From the NCBI RefSeq assembly GCF_902859705.1, contig NZ_CADIJO010000012.1, positions 1 to 64,000 on the forward strand: a DNA stretch of 64,000 nt. Reading direction: 5' to 3'. The position numbers and the translations under genes are program-made. A model generated the notes under the pieces. It made no database searches and was not told where the DNA came from. It saw only the letters and a program-made list of their open reading frames with translations. Positions within the stretch are counted from its first letter, which is position 1. Each line of letters opens with the position of its first letter. Origin of the DNA: Achromobacter deleyi (lineage in GTDB: Bacteria > Pseudomonadota > Gammaproteobacteria > Burkholderiales > Burkholderiaceae_B). Below are positions 30,758 to 39,426 of this stretch, one piece after another.

Positions 30758-31599
30758 GCGCGGCTCCTTGGGTCCAGCCGGGTGTTCAGGCCGTCGCTCA
30801 GGCCTTCGCCGATCAGGTTCAGCGCCAGCACCGTCAGCAGGATGGCCACGCCGGGAAACAGGCTGATCCACCAGGCCTGGCGCAGCGCCGTGCGGGCCGC
30901 GCCGATCATGTAGCCCCAGCTCATCACGTTGGGATCGCCCAGGCCCATGAAGCTCAGGCTCGATTCCAGCAGGATGGCGGTGGCCACCATCAGCGACCCC
31001 ATCACGACGATGGGCGCGGCCGCGTTGGGCAGGATCTGCGTGATGATGATGCGCAGGTTCGATTCGCCGGCCAGGTGGGCGGCATGGACGAAGTCGCGGT
31101 GGCGCAGCGTGAGGAATTCACCGCGCACCAGCCGGGCCACCGGCGGCCACGACACCAGCGCGATGGCGGTCACGATGGACCCGACCGACGGCTGGAAGAT
31201 GGCCACCAGCACGATCGCCAGCGCAAAGCTGGGAATCGCCTGGAACAGCTCGGTAAAGCGCATCAGGCCGGTGTCGATCCAGCCGCCGTAGTAGCCGGCC
31301 AGCGCGCCCACCGACACGCCGATCAACAGGCCCGCCAGCGTCGAGATCAGGCCGATGAGCAGCGAGATGCGCGCGCCGTAGGCCAGGCCGGAGCCGATGT
31401 CGCGGCCCATGGTGTCGGTGCCGAAGGGCAGGCCTGCCATGTCCAGCGGCGGCAGGAAGGGGCGCTGCACCATGGCCCAGGGGTCATGCGCGGCCACCAG
31501 CGGCGCGGCCAGGGCCAGCAGCAGCACCGCGGCCATCACGGCCAGGCCGGCCAGGGCGCCTTTGTTGCGGCGAAAACGCCGCCAGAATCCGTTGTTCAT
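30754..31599 (-). CDS. ABC transporter permease, DppC type
   Basis: 281 residues, inner-membrane permease of the peptide/nickel/opine family. N-terminal helix after NGFWRRFRRNKGALAGLAVM, the PFGTDTMGRDIGSGLAYGARISL signature of DppC/OppC proteins, and the EAA loop (HAAHLAGESNLRIIITQILPNAAAPIVV). Five or six membrane helices. It starts 4 bases inside the preceding permease gene and ends overlapping the ATPase start, so all three are expressed together. Confidence 0.93.
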
Positions 31600-32570
31600 T
31601 GCAGTTCTATCCTCGGATCGGCCAGCGTGTAGAGCAGGTCGGTGATGATGTTGAACGCCACGGCAAGCGCCGCGGTGACCAGGAACGTGCCCAGCAGCAG
31701 GTTGTAGTCGCGCTGCACCAGGGCATCGAACATCAGCCGGCCGATGCCGGGCCAGGCGAACACGGTTTCGATCAGCACCGTGCCGCCCACCATGGAACCG
31801 GCCTGGATGCCGGCCAGCGTAATGACGGGCAGCAGCGCGTTGCGCAGGATGTGGCGGCGCTGGATGCGGCGCGGCGACAGCCCCTTGGCGCGGGCGGTCT
31901 TGACGAAGTCCATCTGCGCCACTTCCAGCATGGCCGTGCGCGTCATGCGGGCATACACGGCCATGTAGAAGAGCGCCAGCGTGGCCGCCGGCAGCACCAG
32001 GTGGCTGGCGATGTCGGCCACGCGCGCCAGCCCCGCGTGCCCCGCGCCCACGGTCTCGAAGCCGAAGCCGGGCAGCCATTCCAGCTTGACCGAAAAGAGC
32101 AGCACCCCCATCAATGCCAGCCAGAACAGCGGCGTGGCATAGAACAGCATCGACAAGGTGCTGACCAGGCTGTCGAGCCAGGTCCCGGCGCGCGCACTGG
32201 TCCAGGCGCCCAGCGCCACCCCCAGTGTCAGCGACACGACGAAGGCGGTCATGGTCAACAGCAGCGTGGCCGGCAACCGCTCGCCGATCAGGCTCATGAC
32301 CGGGCGCTGCTGCCGGTACGAGTCGCCCAGGTCCAGCCGGGCGGCGTGGCCCAGGTAGGTGGCCAGTTGCTGCGGCAAGGGCTTGTCCAGCCCGAAGCGT
32401 TCGCGCAGCTGGGTCATGAAGACCTCGTCGGTCGCGCCGGCCTCGCCGGCCATGACGGCCGCCGGGTCGCCGGGCGCGGCGCGGATCAGCAGGAAATTGA
32501 TGACCGCGATCAGGGCCAGCACCAGCAGGCCCTGCACGATGCGGCGCATCAGGTACGTGAGTTTCTTCAT
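31596..32570 (-). CDS. ABC transporter permease, DppB type
   Basis: 324 residues. Typical DppB/OppB opening (LMRRIVQGLLVLALIAVINFLLIRAAPGDP), LRERFGLDKPLPQQLATYL, six membrane helices, and the EAA loop (VKTARAKGLSPRRIQRRHILRNALLPVITLAG). It pairs with the DppC-type permease to form the channel. The gene lies 35 bases after the binding-protein gene and overlaps the next permease by 4 bases. Confidence 0.93.
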   Translation of the reverse strand: MKKLTYLMRRIVQGLLVLALIAVINFLLIRAAPGDPAAVMAGEAGATDEVFMTQLRERFGLDKPLPQQLATYLGHAARLDLGDSYRQQRPVMSLIGERLPATLLLTMTAFVVSLTLGVALGAWTSARAGTWLDSLVSTLSMLFYATPLFWLALMGVLLFSVKLEWLPGFGFETVGAGHAGLARVADIASHLVLPAATLALFYMAVYARMTRTAMLEVAQMDFVKTARAKGLSPRRIQRRHILRNALLPVITLAGIQAGSMVGGTVLIETVFAWPGIGRLMFDALVQRDYNLLLGTFLVTAALAVAFNIITDLLYTLADPRIELQ

Positions 32571-32605
32571 GGCATTCCCCCTGTTGCTGCCTGGTTGCGC
32601 GCCGT

Positions 32606-34171
32606 TCAGGCCAGCGTGGCGCGCGCCAGGCTATCGTTCAAGCCGATGCCAGAATTGATCAGGTTCTTGATGTTGTTGCGGTACAGCGTGGGGAACTGCA
32701 GTTCCAGCAGCCAGGCTACCGGCACGTCGTCCACCAGGATGCGTTGCGCTTCCTCGTAGAGCCGCTTGCGCGCCTCGGGGTCGGCTTCGCGCGAGCCGCG
32801 CTCGAACAGGTCGTCGACCTTGGGGTTGCTGTAGCCCTCGACGTTGTTCCAGGGCGAGCCCTTGGCGATGGTGGACGTGAGGTAGTTGCGGGCCACGCCC
32901 AGCGCGGCGTCGCCGTACTGGTAGAGGTAGCAGAAGGCGATGTCGTAGTCCCAGTTGGCGGTCTTTTCGCTCCAGCCGGCGACGTCGGTGGCGGTCATTT
33001 CCAGCTTGATGCCGGCTTCGGCCAGGTTCTGTCGCGCGATCTCGGCAAAGCGCTGCCAGGTCTCGCCATAGGGCAGCGGCAACAGGCGCAGCGTCTGGCC
33101 CTTGTAGCCGGCTTCCTTGAGCAATTGCTTGGCGCGCGCCACGTCGCGCGGATAGCGCGTGACCTCGTCGGTGTGATAGCGCACGGTGCTGTTGAACGGG
33201 CCGGTGGCCACCTTGCCAAAGCCATACCAGGCGACATTGCGCATGGCCTCGCGGTCCAGCGCGTACATGATGGCGCGGCGCACGCGCACGTCGGCCAGCA
33301 CCGGATGGCGGTTGTTCAGCCACATGAACGAATGCGGCCCGAAGAATTCCCAGCCCTTGGTGGTGATCTCGACGTTGGGCAGGGCCTTCAGGCGCGCGAT
33401 GTCGAAGTATTCGACGGTGCCGCCGGGCAAGACGTCCAGCTTGCCGGATTCAAAGGCCGCCGAGCGCGAGGCCGCGTCGGGAATCACGTGGAAGTACAGC
33501 GTGTCCACGCTGGGCAGGCCGGCCTCGTGGTACTGCTCGTTGCGCACCAGCTGGATGTACGAGCCGCGGCGCCATTCCTTGAATTTGTACGGGCCGGTGC
33601 CAATGGGCGTGTTGTTGGCCGGGTTGTTCAGGAAGTCGGTGCCTTCGTAGATGTGGCGCGGCACCATCGGCATGGTGCCGACTTCGAACAGGCCCAGGAA
33701 CGGGCCGAACGGGCGCGGCAGGCGGAATTCCACGGTGTGGTCATCCAGCGCCTTGATGCTGTCCACGAACGCCAGGCCGGCGCGCAGCCGCGCGTGCGTC
33801 TTGCGCAGGAACTGGTCGACGCTGAACACCACGTCGTGCGCATTGAACGGCTTGCCGTCGTGCCACAGCACGCCTTCCTTGAGCTTGAAGGTATAGACGG
33901 TGGCGGTGTCGTTCACCGTCCAGGACGTGGCCAGGCCGGGCATCGGTTCCAGCTTTTCGTCGTAGCGCAGCAGGCCTTCGTACATCTGCCCGCCGATCAT
34001 CTGGGTGGGGCCGTTCTGGATGATGCCCAGCATCAGGCCGGGCGGCTCGGGCTGCACGGCGATGTTCAGCACGCCGTTGCGCGCGGCCGCGGCCCAGGCG
34101 GGCAGGGCGGCGGCGCCGCTCCACCAGCCGGCCGCGGCAGCGCTTGAAATCAGAAAGTCGCGTCGGTTCAT
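32606..34171 (-). CDS. ABC transporter substrate-binding protein, family 5
   Basis: 521 residues, periplasmic binding protein of the DppA/OppA family. It has a Tat-type signal (NRRDFLISSAAAAG) with cleavage near ALPAWAAAA. Family motifs: GQMYEGLLRYDEKLEPMPGLATSW, YTFKLKEGVLWHDGKPFNAHDVVFSVD, NTPIGTGPYKFKEW, DVRVRRAIMYALDREAM. It supplies the cognate permease. The family binds peptides but also opines, polycations and amino-sugar conjugates, so the ligand need not be a peptide. The gene stands between the class II aldolase and the permeases in one operon. Confidence 0.92.
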   Translation of the reverse strand: MNRRDFLISSAAAAGWWSGAAALPAWAAAARNGVLNIAVQPEPPGLMLGIIQNGPTQMIGGQMYEGLLRYDEKLEPMPGLATSWTVNDTATVYTFKLKEGVLWHDGKPFNAHDVVFSVDQFLRKTHARLRAGLAFVDSIKALDDHTVEFRLPRPFGPFLGLFEVGTMPMVPRHIYEGTDFLNNPANNTPIGTGPYKFKEWRRGSYIQLVRNEQYHEAGLPSVDTLYFHVIPDAASRSAAFESGKLDVLPGGTVEYFDIARLKALPNVEITTKGWEFFGPHSFMWLNNRHPVLADVRVRRAIMYALDREAMRNVAWYGFGKVATGPFNSTVRYHTDEVTRYPRDVARAKQLLKEAGYKGQTLRLLPLPYGETWQRFAEIARQNLAEAGIKLEMTATDVAGWSEKTANWDYDIAFCYLYQYGDAALGVARNYLTSTIAKGSPWNNVEGYSNPKVDDLFERGSREADPEARKRLYEEAQRILVDDVPVAWLLELQFPTLYRNNIKNLINSGIGLNDSLARATLA

Positions 34172-34224
34172 GAGGTTCTCCTGGTGACGGGGCCGAAGGT
34201 GGCGGGCGGGGCTGCGCGGCGCGG

Positions 34225-34992
34225 TCAGGCGTCGGCGGGTTCGACAAGCTTCAACAGCGCGCGCCATTCGCGTTCGCTGGGATCGGGGGCGCCGGGCAGG
34301 CGGTTGGTGTCGCCGCTGGCGTACTGGCGCGCGGTCTTTTCGCTGACCTGCGGGCTGACCGGGTAGGTCGCCTGGCCGGTGGACTGGATGGCCAATTGCA
34401 CGCGGCAGGCGCGGTCCAGGTTGAGCATCAGGATGAAGGCCTGGGCCACGGTGGCGCCGGTGGTCAGCAGGCCATGGTTGCGCAGGATCATTGCGTTGTG
34501 CGGGCCCAGGTCGGCGACCAGGCGTTCGCGTTCGTCCAGGTCCAGCGCAATGCCCTCGTAGTCGTGATAGGCCACGCGGTTGTAGAACTGCAGCGCCCAC
34601 TGGTTCACCGGCTGCAGGCCGCAGGCCAGCGACGACACGGCCACGCCGGCCACCGTGTGGGTGTGCAGCACGCAGCCCGCATCGGGGCGGCCCATGTGCA
34701 CGGCGCTGTGGATGGTGAAGCCGGCCGGATTGACGTCGTAGGGCGTGGGCGCCACGGGGCGGCCGTCAAAGCCGACCTTGACCAGCGATTCGGGCGTGAT
34801 GTCGCGAAACAGATGGCCGTACGGGTTGATCAGGAAGGCGCCTTCCTCGCCGGGCACGCGCGCCGAGATGTGCGTGTAGATGCTGTCGTCCATGCCGAAA
34901 TGGGCAATGAGGCGATAGCAGGCCGCCAGGTCGCGGCGGGTCTGTTGTTCCGCCGCGCTGATCGGTTGCGCGGGTTCCTGGGAATGGGCCAT
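34225..34992 (-). CDS. Class II aldolase/adducin-family protein
   Basis: 255 residues. The zinc-binding part includes SARVPGEEGAFLINPYG, CVLHTHTVAGVAVSS (two His ligands) and MILRNHGLLTTGATV (third His), the pattern of class II aldolases and their adducin-like relatives. These cleave or epimerise phosphorylated or hydroxylated carbonyl compounds, but many members have unknown roles. It is the first gene of the minus-strand operon, sharing its promoter region with the GntR gene on the other strand. A carbon-carbon cleavage step in the pathway is plausible but unproven. Confidence 0.85.
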   Translation of the reverse strand: MAHSQEPAQPISAAEQQTRRDLAACYRLIAHFGMDDSIYTHISARVPGEEGAFLINPYGHLFRDITPESLVKVGFDGRPVAPTPYDVNPAGFTIHSAVHMGRPDAGCVLHTHTVAGVAVSSLACGLQPVNQWALQFYNRVAYHDYEGIALDLDERERLVADLGPHNAMILRNHGLLTTGATVAQAFILMLNLDRACRVQLAIQSTGQATYPVSPQVSEKTARQYASGDTNRLPGAPDPSEREWRALLKLVEPADA

Positions 34993-35057
34993 TGATGCGT
35001 CCTTGGTGGGTGGGCTGCGGCGGCGGGCCGGATGCTGGGCATTATGCGTCGATCGTC

Positions 35058-35071
35058 AACTGTCGACAGTT
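35058..35071. promoter_or_regulatory. Perfect 14-base palindrome, candidate GntR operator
   Basis: AACTGTCGACAGTT is a perfect palindrome midway between the divergent class II aldolase (start 34992) and GntR (start 35157) genes. Its size and central symmetric GTCGAC are compatible with an FCD-type GntR dimer site. It could serve both divergent promoters. Confidence 0.55.
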
Positions 35072-35156
35072 AGCAGTAACACTGATATGCTGCGAAAAAA
35101 CGGGGTGCTATATAGCTGACGCGCCAAGCGCATTCACACCCCAGACGAGACCCGCC

Positions 35157-35882
35157 ATGCCTGAAATCCCGGCCGCCCTTACCGCTTTCGAATCCGTCAA
35201 TGTTCCCGACCTGGTCGGCGTGGTCGAAGACCGGCTCACCCAGGCCATCGTGCAAGGCCGCCTGCCGCCCGGCAGCCGCGTGGTCGAAGCCGAGATTGCC
35301 CGCCAGATGGCGATCAGCCGCGCACCGGTGCGCGAGGCCTCGCGCCGGCTGGAACGCCAGGGCATCCTGGTGTCCAAGCCGCGCCGCGGTTTCTTCGTAC
35401 GCGAGATGTCGGTGCGGGAAATCGACGACCTGTTCCAGGTGCGCCTCAGCCTGGAAATGACGGCGGTGGCCGCCGCCTGCGAACACGCCGATGCCGCGGG
35501 CCTGGCGCGCCTGACCCAATTGCTGCAATTGATGATTGCCGAGGCCGCCGACGCGCCGCAGCATCGCCGCATCGAGCTGGACCTGAGCTTTCACACCCTG
35601 ATCTGCGAGCTGTCGGGCAATGCGTATCTGCTGCGCCTGTTCTCCAGCACCCAGACCGAAATGCGCATGATCATTTCGCTGATCGACAACGTCTACCAAG
35701 ACCCGGAACTGGTCGCCTCCACGCACCAGCCGATCCTGGACGCGTTGGCGCGGCGAGACGTGCAGGCCGCGCAGGCCTGCATGAAGGTTCACCTGGACGA
35801 TGCCTGGGAGCACGTCCGCAACCTGTTCGTCTCGCAGCATGGCGCGGCGGGCGAAAAACCAAGGGGCAGTAAGAAGCCATGA
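35157..35882 (+). CDS. GntR-family regulator with FCD effector domain
   Basis: 241 residues. Winged HTH at about 20-85 (DRLTQAIVQGRLPPGSRVVEAEIARQMAISRAPVREASRRLERQG, with the VSKPRRGFFVREM wing), then an all-helical FCD domain with the metal-ligand pattern (LDLSFH, STHQPILDAL, CMKVHLDDA). Such regulators usually repress catabolic genes and are released by a pathway acid. It is the first gene of the deacetylase/kinase/phospho-lyase operon (its stop overlaps the next start, ATGA at 35879) and is divergent from the transporter operon, so it probably controls both. Confidence 0.92.
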   Translation: MPEIPAALTAFESVNVPDLVGVVEDRLTQAIVQGRLPPGSRVVEAEIARQMAISRAPVREASRRLERQGILVSKPRRGFFVREMSVREIDDLFQVRLSLEMTAVAAACEHADAAGLARLTQLLQLMIAEAADAPQHRRIELDLSFHTLICELSGNAYLLRLFSSTQTEMRMIISLIDNVYQDPELVASTHQPILDALARRDVQAAQACMKVHLDDAWEHVRNLFVSQHGAAGEKPRGSKKP

Positions 35883-36907
35883 AAGTCGTCTACAGCGATA
35901 AGCACCAGCTTCACGATCCGCAGTTTTTCATCGTGCGCGGCAAGGTCAAGCGCAGCAACGAACAGCCCGAGCGCGGCGCGCGCCTGCTGGCGGCGGTGCA
36001 GCGCGACGGCCACCGCATCATCACGCCGGACGATCACGGCGCGGCGCCCCGCGCCGCCGTGCATACGCCGCAGTACCTGCGCTTTCTTGAAACCGCCTAC
36101 GCGCGCTGGCGCGAATTGCCCGACGCCTCGGAAGAAGTGGTGGCCAATGTGCACCCGTTTCCGGGCCAGCCCTGCACCTATCCCGATCACATCGTCGGCC
36201 TGGCCGGCTACCACATGGGCGACACCGCGTGCCCGATCGGCGCGGGCACGTGGGAAGCGGCCACCTGGTCGGCGCACTGTGCCACCCATGCCGCCCAACT
36301 GGTGCTGGACGGCGAACGTGCGGCCTACGCGCTGTGCCGCCCGCCGGGCCACCATGCCTATGTGGACCGCGCCAACGGCTTTTGCTACCTGAACAACGCT
36401 GCCATCGCGGCCCAGCACCTGCGCACCGCGCACCGCCGCGTCGCCATCCTGGATCTTGACGTGCACCACGGCAACGGCACCCAGGGCATCTTCTACCGCC
36501 GCCCCGATGTGCTGACGGTGTCGCTGCACGCCGACGCGCACCACACCACGCCGTTCTTTGTCGGCCACGCCCATGAAACCGGCGAAGGCGACGGCCTGGG
36601 CTACAACATCAATCGGCCGCTGCCGATGGGCACGGGCGACGAAGGCTACCTGGCCGCGCTGCGCCGCGTGTTCCTGGATATCCAGGCGTTTGCGCCCGGC
36701 GCGCTGGTGGTGGCGCTGGGGCTGGACGCGCATGAACGCGACCCCTACAAGGGCCTGGCGGTCACCACCGCGGGCTTCGGCGCCATCCTGGGCGACATCG
36801 CGCGGCTGGGCCTGCCCACCGTGCTGGTGCAGGAAGGCGGCTACCTGTCGGACGACCTGGGCCCCAATCTGGCCAGCGCGCTGCGCGGCTTCGATTCCGC
36901 CGCCTGA
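35879..36907 (+). CDS. Acetylpolyamine amidohydrolase-like deacetylase
   Basis: 342 residues, histone-deacetylase/acetylpolyamine-amidohydrolase superfamily; the length fits the acetylpolyamine branch. Catalytic His pair in RPPGHHAYVDRANGFCY, zinc ligands in ILDLDVHHGNGTQ (Asp, His) and GLDAHERDP (Asp), and the active-site Tyr in VLVQEGGYLS. The HDPQFFIVRGKVKRSNEQPER start is characteristic of polyamine deacetylases. It removes an acetyl group from an amine (N-acetylpolyamine or an N-acetylated amino compound). Here it is coupled to a small-molecule kinase and a phospho-lyase, so the deacetylated product is probably their substrate. Confidence 0.87.
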   Translation: MKVVYSDKHQLHDPQFFIVRGKVKRSNEQPERGARLLAAVQRDGHRIITPDDHGAAPRAAVHTPQYLRFLETAYARWRELPDASEEVVANVHPFPGQPCTYPDHIVGLAGYHMGDTACPIGAGTWEAATWSAHCATHAAQLVLDGERAAYALCRPPGHHAYVDRANGFCYLNNAAIAAQHLRTAHRRVAILDLDVHHGNGTQGIFYRRPDVLTVSLHADAHHTTPFFVGHAHETGEGDGLGYNINRPLPMGTGDEGYLAALRRVFLDIQAFAPGALVVALGLDAHERDPYKGLAVTTAGFGAILGDIARLGLPTVLVQEGGYLSDDLGPNLASALRGFDSAA

Positions 36908-36918
36908 GGGAGAACGCC

Positions 36919-37986
36919 ATGATCGATCAGGACTGCGCCCAGGACGTGCTGGCCTGCGCCTCGCCGGACATCGGCGAGGCGCAGGCCGCGCAACTGGCGC
37001 GGCGTCACTTCGGCATCGATGCCCAGGTGCGCCGGCTGGCCGGCGAGCGCGACCGCAATTTCCATCTGCGCGCCGACGATGGCCGGGAATACGTGCTGAA
37101 GTTCTCGCATCCGGCCGAAGATGCGCGCGTGGCCGATTTCCAGGCGCGCGCCTTGCGCCACGTCGAACAGGCCGACCCGGGCCTGCCGGTGCAGCGCGTG
37201 CTGCTGGCCAATGACGGCGAACCTTGCGTCTGGCTGCAAACGCCCGACGCGCCGCCGCGCGTGCTGCGGCTGTTCACCTACCTGCCGGGCCTGCCGCTGC
37301 CGGACGCGCCGCGTTCGGCGGCGCAACGCGACAACCTGGCGCGCACGCTGGCGCGGCTGGGGCTGGCGCTGCGCGGCTTCACGCATCCCGCGGGGCAGCT
37401 GGATCTGCCCTGGGACATCCAGCGCACGGATGAAGTGGCGCCCTTGCTGGCGCACGTGACCGACCCCGCGCGCCGGGCGCTGGCCGAACGCGGCCTGGCG
37501 CGTTTCGTGAATCACGCCAAGCCGGCGCTGCCGGGGCTGCGCGCCCAAGCCATCCACAACGACCTGAACCTGTACAACGTGCTGGTCGATCCCGCCGACC
37601 CTGACCGCATTGCCGGCATCCTGGATTTCGGCGACATGGTGCAGGCGCCGCTGGTCAACGACCTGGCAGTGGCGGCGTCCTACCAGCTTGAGCCGGGCGA
37701 CGACGCCCTGGCGCCCGCCGTGGCCTTCACCGCGGCCTATCACGCGGTCAGCCCGCTGACGCCGGCCGAGCTGGATGTGCTGTTCGACCTGATGGTGGCG
37801 CGGCTGGTGATGGTGGTGGCGATCGGCGGCTGGCGCGCCGCGCGCTATCCCGAAAACAGCGCCTACATCCTGCGCAACAACGCGGTGTCATGGGCGCGCT
37901 TGCAGGCCTGCGACGGCATCGCCCGCGACGCGGCCCGCCAGCGCTTGCGTGCGGCATGTGGCTTTGAATCATGCGGTCTTCAGTGA
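36919..37986 (+). CDS. APH-fold small-molecule kinase, hydroxylysine-kinase-like
   Basis: 355 residues, aminoglycoside-phosphotransferase/choline-kinase fold. N-lobe strands with [11 protein letters not shown] (the ATP Lys), catalytic loop AIHNDLNLYNVLVD (Asp and Asn of the Brenner motif) and the metal-binding ILDFGDM. Such proteins phosphorylate hydroxyls of small amines or amino acids; the closest named type by architecture is hydroxylysine kinase. The next gene belongs to the phospho-lyases that act on phosphorylated hydroxy-amines, which supports a hydroxy-amine substrate. It starts 11 bases after the deacetylase stop. The substrate is inferred. Confidence 0.8.
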   Translation: MIDQDCAQDVLACASPDIGEAQAAQLARRHFGIDAQVRRLAGERDRNFHLRADDGREYVLKFSHPAEDARVADFQARALRHVEQADPGLPVQRVLLANDGEPCVWLQTPDAPPRVLRLFTYLPGLPLPDAPRSAAQRDNLARTLARLGLALRGFTHPAGQLDLPWDIQRTDEVAPLLAHVTDPARRALAERGLARFVNHAKPALPGLRAQAIHNDLNLYNVLVDPADPDRIAGILDFGDMVQAPLVNDLAVAASYQLEPGDDALAPAVAFTAAYHAVSPLTPAELDVLFDLMVARLVMVVAIGGWRAARYPENSAYILRNNAVSWARLQACDGIARDAARQRLRAACGFESCGLQ

Positions 37987-37999
37987 GAGGGCAGTGACC

Positions 38000-39337
38000 A
38001 TGACTGTGACGCAACCCGGCGCGCCCGCGGCCGCCTTGTCCGACCTTGGCGCGAACGACACCGCCTCCGCGCATACCGCAGCGCTGATCGCCCGGCGCCA
38101 CCAACTGCTGGGGCCAGCCTACCGCCTGTTCTATGAATCGCCCGTGCACCTGGTGCGCGGCGAAGGCGTGTGGCTGTACGACGCCCAGGGCAAGCCGTAC
38201 CTGGACGCCTACAACAACGTCGTGCCGCTGGGCCACTGCCATCCTGCCGTGGTGCAGGCCATTGCCCGGCAGGCGTCGGTACTGAACACCCACACCCGCT
38301 ACGTGCACGAGACGGTGCTGGATTACGCCGAGCAATTGCTGGCCACGTTTCCGCCCGGCCTGGGGCAGGTGATGTTCACTTGCACCGGCAGCGAAGCCAA
38401 CGACCTGGCGCTGCGCATCGCGCAGGCGCACACCGGCGCGACCGGCCTGATCGTCACGCGCTTCGCCTACCACGGCGTGACCCTGTCGATCGCGCAGGCC
38501 TCGCCGTCGCTGGGCCGCTATGTCACGCTGGGGCCCGCGGTGCGGACCGTGGCGGCGCCGGACACCTACCGGCAGGGCCCCGATGCCGTCGGCCCGGCGC
38601 TGGCGCAAGCCGTGCGCGAGGCGGTGGCGGACCTGGCGGCCCAGGGCCTGCGCCCGGCCGCGCTGCTGGTCGACACCATCTTCTCCAGCGACGGTGTGCA
38701 GGCCGCCCCCCAGGGGTTCCTGCGCGAGGCGGCGCAAGCTATCCACGAAGCCGGCGGCCTGTTCATCGCCGACGAGGTGCAGGCCGGCATGGGCCGCACC
38801 GGGCAGGCGATGTGGGGCTTCATGCGCCACGGCGTCGAACCGGACCTGGTCACCCTGGGCAAGCCGCTGGGCAACGGCCACCCGGTGGCCGGCGTGGCCG
38901 CGCGCCCGCAGGTGCTGGAGGCGTTCGGCCGCAATGGGCGCTACTTCAATACCTTTGGCGGCAATCCGGTATCGGCCGCGGCCGGCCTGGCCGTGCTGCG
39001 CACGGTGCAGGACGAAGCGCTGATGCAGAACGCCGAACGCGTCGGCCAGTACTTGCGTGAGCAGCTGCAAGGGCTGGCCGCGCGTCATGACCTGATCGGC
39101 GACGTGCGGGGCGCAGGCCTGTTCATCGGCGTCGAGCTGGTGCGCGACCGCCGCACGCGCGAACCCGCTACGCAAGAGGCCGCGCGCGTGGTCAACGGCC
39201 TGCGCGACCGCCAGGTGCTGACCGGCAGCGCGGGCGAGCACGCCAACACGCTGAAGATCCGCCCGCCGCTGCCGTTCAGCACGGCGGATGCGGACCGGCT
39301 GGTAGCGGCGCTGGACGAGACGCTGGCGGCGCTGTAG
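38000..39337 (+). CDS. Class III aminotransferase-fold phospho-lyase
   Basis: 445 residues, PLP fold type I. PLP Lys K288 lies in VTLGKPLGNGHPV, a form of the motif found in ethanolamine-phosphate and 5-phosphohydroxylysine phospho-lyases rather than in ordinary transaminases. Other class III signatures: VYLYDAQGKPYLDAYNN-like opening (GVWLYDAQGKPYLDAYNNV), FTCTGSEANDLALRI, FIADEVQAGMGRTG and NTFGGNPVSAAAGLAVL. Family enzymes remove phosphate and ammonia to leave an aldehyde. It follows the kinase by 13 bases, so kinase and lyase form a two-step unit. An ordinary omega-transaminase remains possible. Confidence 0.82.
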   Translation: MTVTQPGAPAAALSDLGANDTASAHTAALIARRHQLLGPAYRLFYESPVHLVRGEGVWLYDAQGKPYLDAYNNVVPLGHCHPAVVQAIARQASVLNTHTRYVHETVLDYAEQLLATFPPGLGQVMFTCTGSEANDLALRIAQAHTGATGLIVTRFAYHGVTLSIAQASPSLGRYVTLGPAVRTVAAPDTYRQGPDAVGPALAQAVREAVADLAAQGLRPAALLVDTIFSSDGVQAAPQGFLREAAQAIHEAGGLFIADEVQAGMGRTGQAMWGFMRHGVEPDLVTLGKPLGNGHPVAGVAARPQVLEAFGRNGRYFNTFGGNPVSAAAGLAVLRTVQDEALMQNAERVGQYLREQLQGLAARHDLIGDVRGAGLFIGVELVRDRRTREPATQEAARVVNGLRDRQVLTGSAGEHANTLKIRPPLPFSTADADRLVAALDETLAAL

Positions 39338-39353
39338 CGCCGTTGCCATGCAA

Positions 39354-39387
39354 AAAGGCCGCGGGCATCTGCATGCCCGCGGCCTTT
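39354..39387. terminator. Bidirectional intrinsic terminator
   Basis: Arms AAAGGCCGCGGGCAT (39354-39368) and the exact complement (39373-39387) with a 4-base loop, flanked by A on one side and T on the other. It lies between the convergent phospho-lyase (stop 39337) and metallohydrolase (stop 39427) genes and can end both transcripts. Confidence 0.85.
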
Positions 39388-39426
39388 GTCATGGACGAAA
39401 CGCGGGTGCTACCCCGCGTCCTCGCC

